DNA of 64,000 nucleotides from Bradysia coprophila (taxonomy: Eukaryota > Arthropoda > Insecta > Diptera > Sciaridae): positions 434,001-498,000 of the forward strand of contig NW_023503416.1 in the NCBI RefSeq assembly GCF_014529535.1, given 5' to 3'. Made by a program: the position numbers and the translations under genes. Below the pieces are notes generated by a model that was given only the letters and a program-made list of their open reading frames with translations, had not been told where the DNA came from and did not search any database. How positions within the stretch are numbered: the first letter of the stretch is position 1; every line of letters begins with the position of its first letter. Shown one piece after another: positions 63,070 to 64,000 of this stretch.

Positions 63070-64000
63070 GAAATTTTTGGTTGTATGTTTGCCATATATT
63101 TTTGCCTTTCTGCTGCTGCTGAATTGTTGGACTTTAGTGATGAATTTCGCTTTAGTCGTAAAACGTTTTATTGTTTAGATGTTTTTTTTTCCTTCTCTCG
63201 TTTCGTTTCGCATTTGGCTATATTATTGTTTACTTCAAATTTTACACAGATATGCTCCCCCTTGTAACCAGTTACGTTTTAGGGGAGTGCATCACACAGA
63301 ATAATTTTATTTGCTCAAAAGAGGTTCGTTTTGTGTATATTTGTTTTTCAAATATTTTATGTTTGTTTTTTAATGTTTATTGGATTTTGCGTAATTTGCT
63401 GTTTATTCTGGCATTCGTTTTAAAATGCTTCTTTATAAATTGTTTTTCTCGATGTAAAATAACGTTTTTTATTATTATTAAACATTGTGTGTATATGTGG
63501 ACATGGATTGTTATTTGCAGATTTGTATGTAAATTTAATTAATGGGAGAACATTTGCTCGGTATAACGTTGTAAAGGGGCTTATTTAGCGGCACTAATTT
63601 ATGTTTCATTTAAAGAGAGAGAAAAAATAGATTTTTGACGACCACTAACGAAGCTTTTCATTAAGAAGACCACATAGCAAGGCATCAATTGTTGATTGAC
63701 ATAAAGATTCCCAAAAAATCATCCAACATTTTACTTTCACTTGTAGCATCTTTAATAGTGACACACAATTTCGTCTATTTTCAATTCAACAAATCAATCA
63801 GATATATTGTCTAGATTCAGACAATAAGCTATGTATTAGTTCTCTAGTAAATCATTGCCATTTTCAACGGGACAATTACCATTGGTACAGCAATTTGAAC
63901 AAATAAATGATCTTAGGGTTTATTTCTTAACATAACTAATGCTGTAAGTAAATTGATATGTTTAAGAATTGAAGCTTTATTATAAGATAACGTTCGTGTA

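Larger units (their letters stand above)
59889..64000. other. AOX 5' flank and AT-rich DNA
   Basis: No gene is supported. It contains a TA-flanked MITE (61498-61621), a word-iterated array ending GTCCCTG (61730-61877), and low-complexity T-rich sequence with a GTT microsatellite near 63049-63069. The T-rich frames around 62.9-63.5 kb look like compositional artefacts. Confidence 0.4.

Noticed and set aside
62912-63542. Overlapping T-rich open frames that look like membrane proteins
   Set aside because: They arise from poly-T composition (Phe/Leu/Cys runs) in two or three frames at once, with no domain, splice or conservation evidence.

Overview
The window looks like nuclear DNA of an AT-rich insect, most likely a lower (nematoceran) dipteran. 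This rests on short GT-AG introns (about 50-90 bp) interrupting most genes, an insect-type gene set (ionotropic receptor, secreted TIL and Kazal inhibitors, an AADC-family decarboxylase, DNAI2 paralogues) and abundant small fold-back MITEs. The species cannot be named from the sequence. Multi-exon models were built by hand: each uses GT-AG introns and keeps an open frame whose coding length is a multiple of three.

Layout. 0.36-1.3 kb (+): an unrecognised acidic coiled-coil protein. 1.5-6.65 kb: two DNAI2-type axonemal dynein intermediate chain paralogues, head to head across 313 bp. 6.8-7.1 kb (-): a secreted Kazal inhibitor, partial. 9.65-12.05 kb (-): an aromatic-amino-acid decarboxylase homologue of 636 aa with a long C-terminal tail. 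12.4-12.8 kb: the tail of a dead LINE. 13.3-13.7 kb (-): a small unknown gene divergent from a Regnase/ZC3H12-type RNase (13.9-30.0 kb, +). The first intron of the RNase gene is about 13.7 kb; it holds several MITEs, a striking GAA/TTC array resembling heat-shock elements, and an antisense ORF for a possible secreted six-cysteine peptide. 34.3-36.3 kb (-): an orphan class A GPCR. 37.6-39.9 kb (-): an ionotropic receptor. 45.0-46.0 kb (-): a secreted TIL-like multi-domain protein. 49.7-50.8 kb (-): a weakly supported small gene. 52.6-56.9 kb (+): an acid sphingomyelinase. 58.8-59.9 kb (-): an alternative oxidase (AOX).

The standout is the AOX: a complete diiron quinol oxidase with a spliced intron and a mitochondrial-type N-terminus, lying among ordinary insect genes. 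AOX is missing from Drosophila and most insects. Second is the roughly 280-bp array containing one six-box and four four-box perfect HSF-type sites. The genes do not form one pathway. Functional links are local: two dynein chains sharing a promoter region, and divergent transcription at the Regnase start.

The rest is AT-rich intergenic or intronic DNA containing MITEs of Tc1/mariner-like and hAT-like type, a two-copy dispersed repeat, and several word-iterated arrays ending in GTCCCTG or GGCCCTG. No tRNA, rRNA or CRISPR was recognised.
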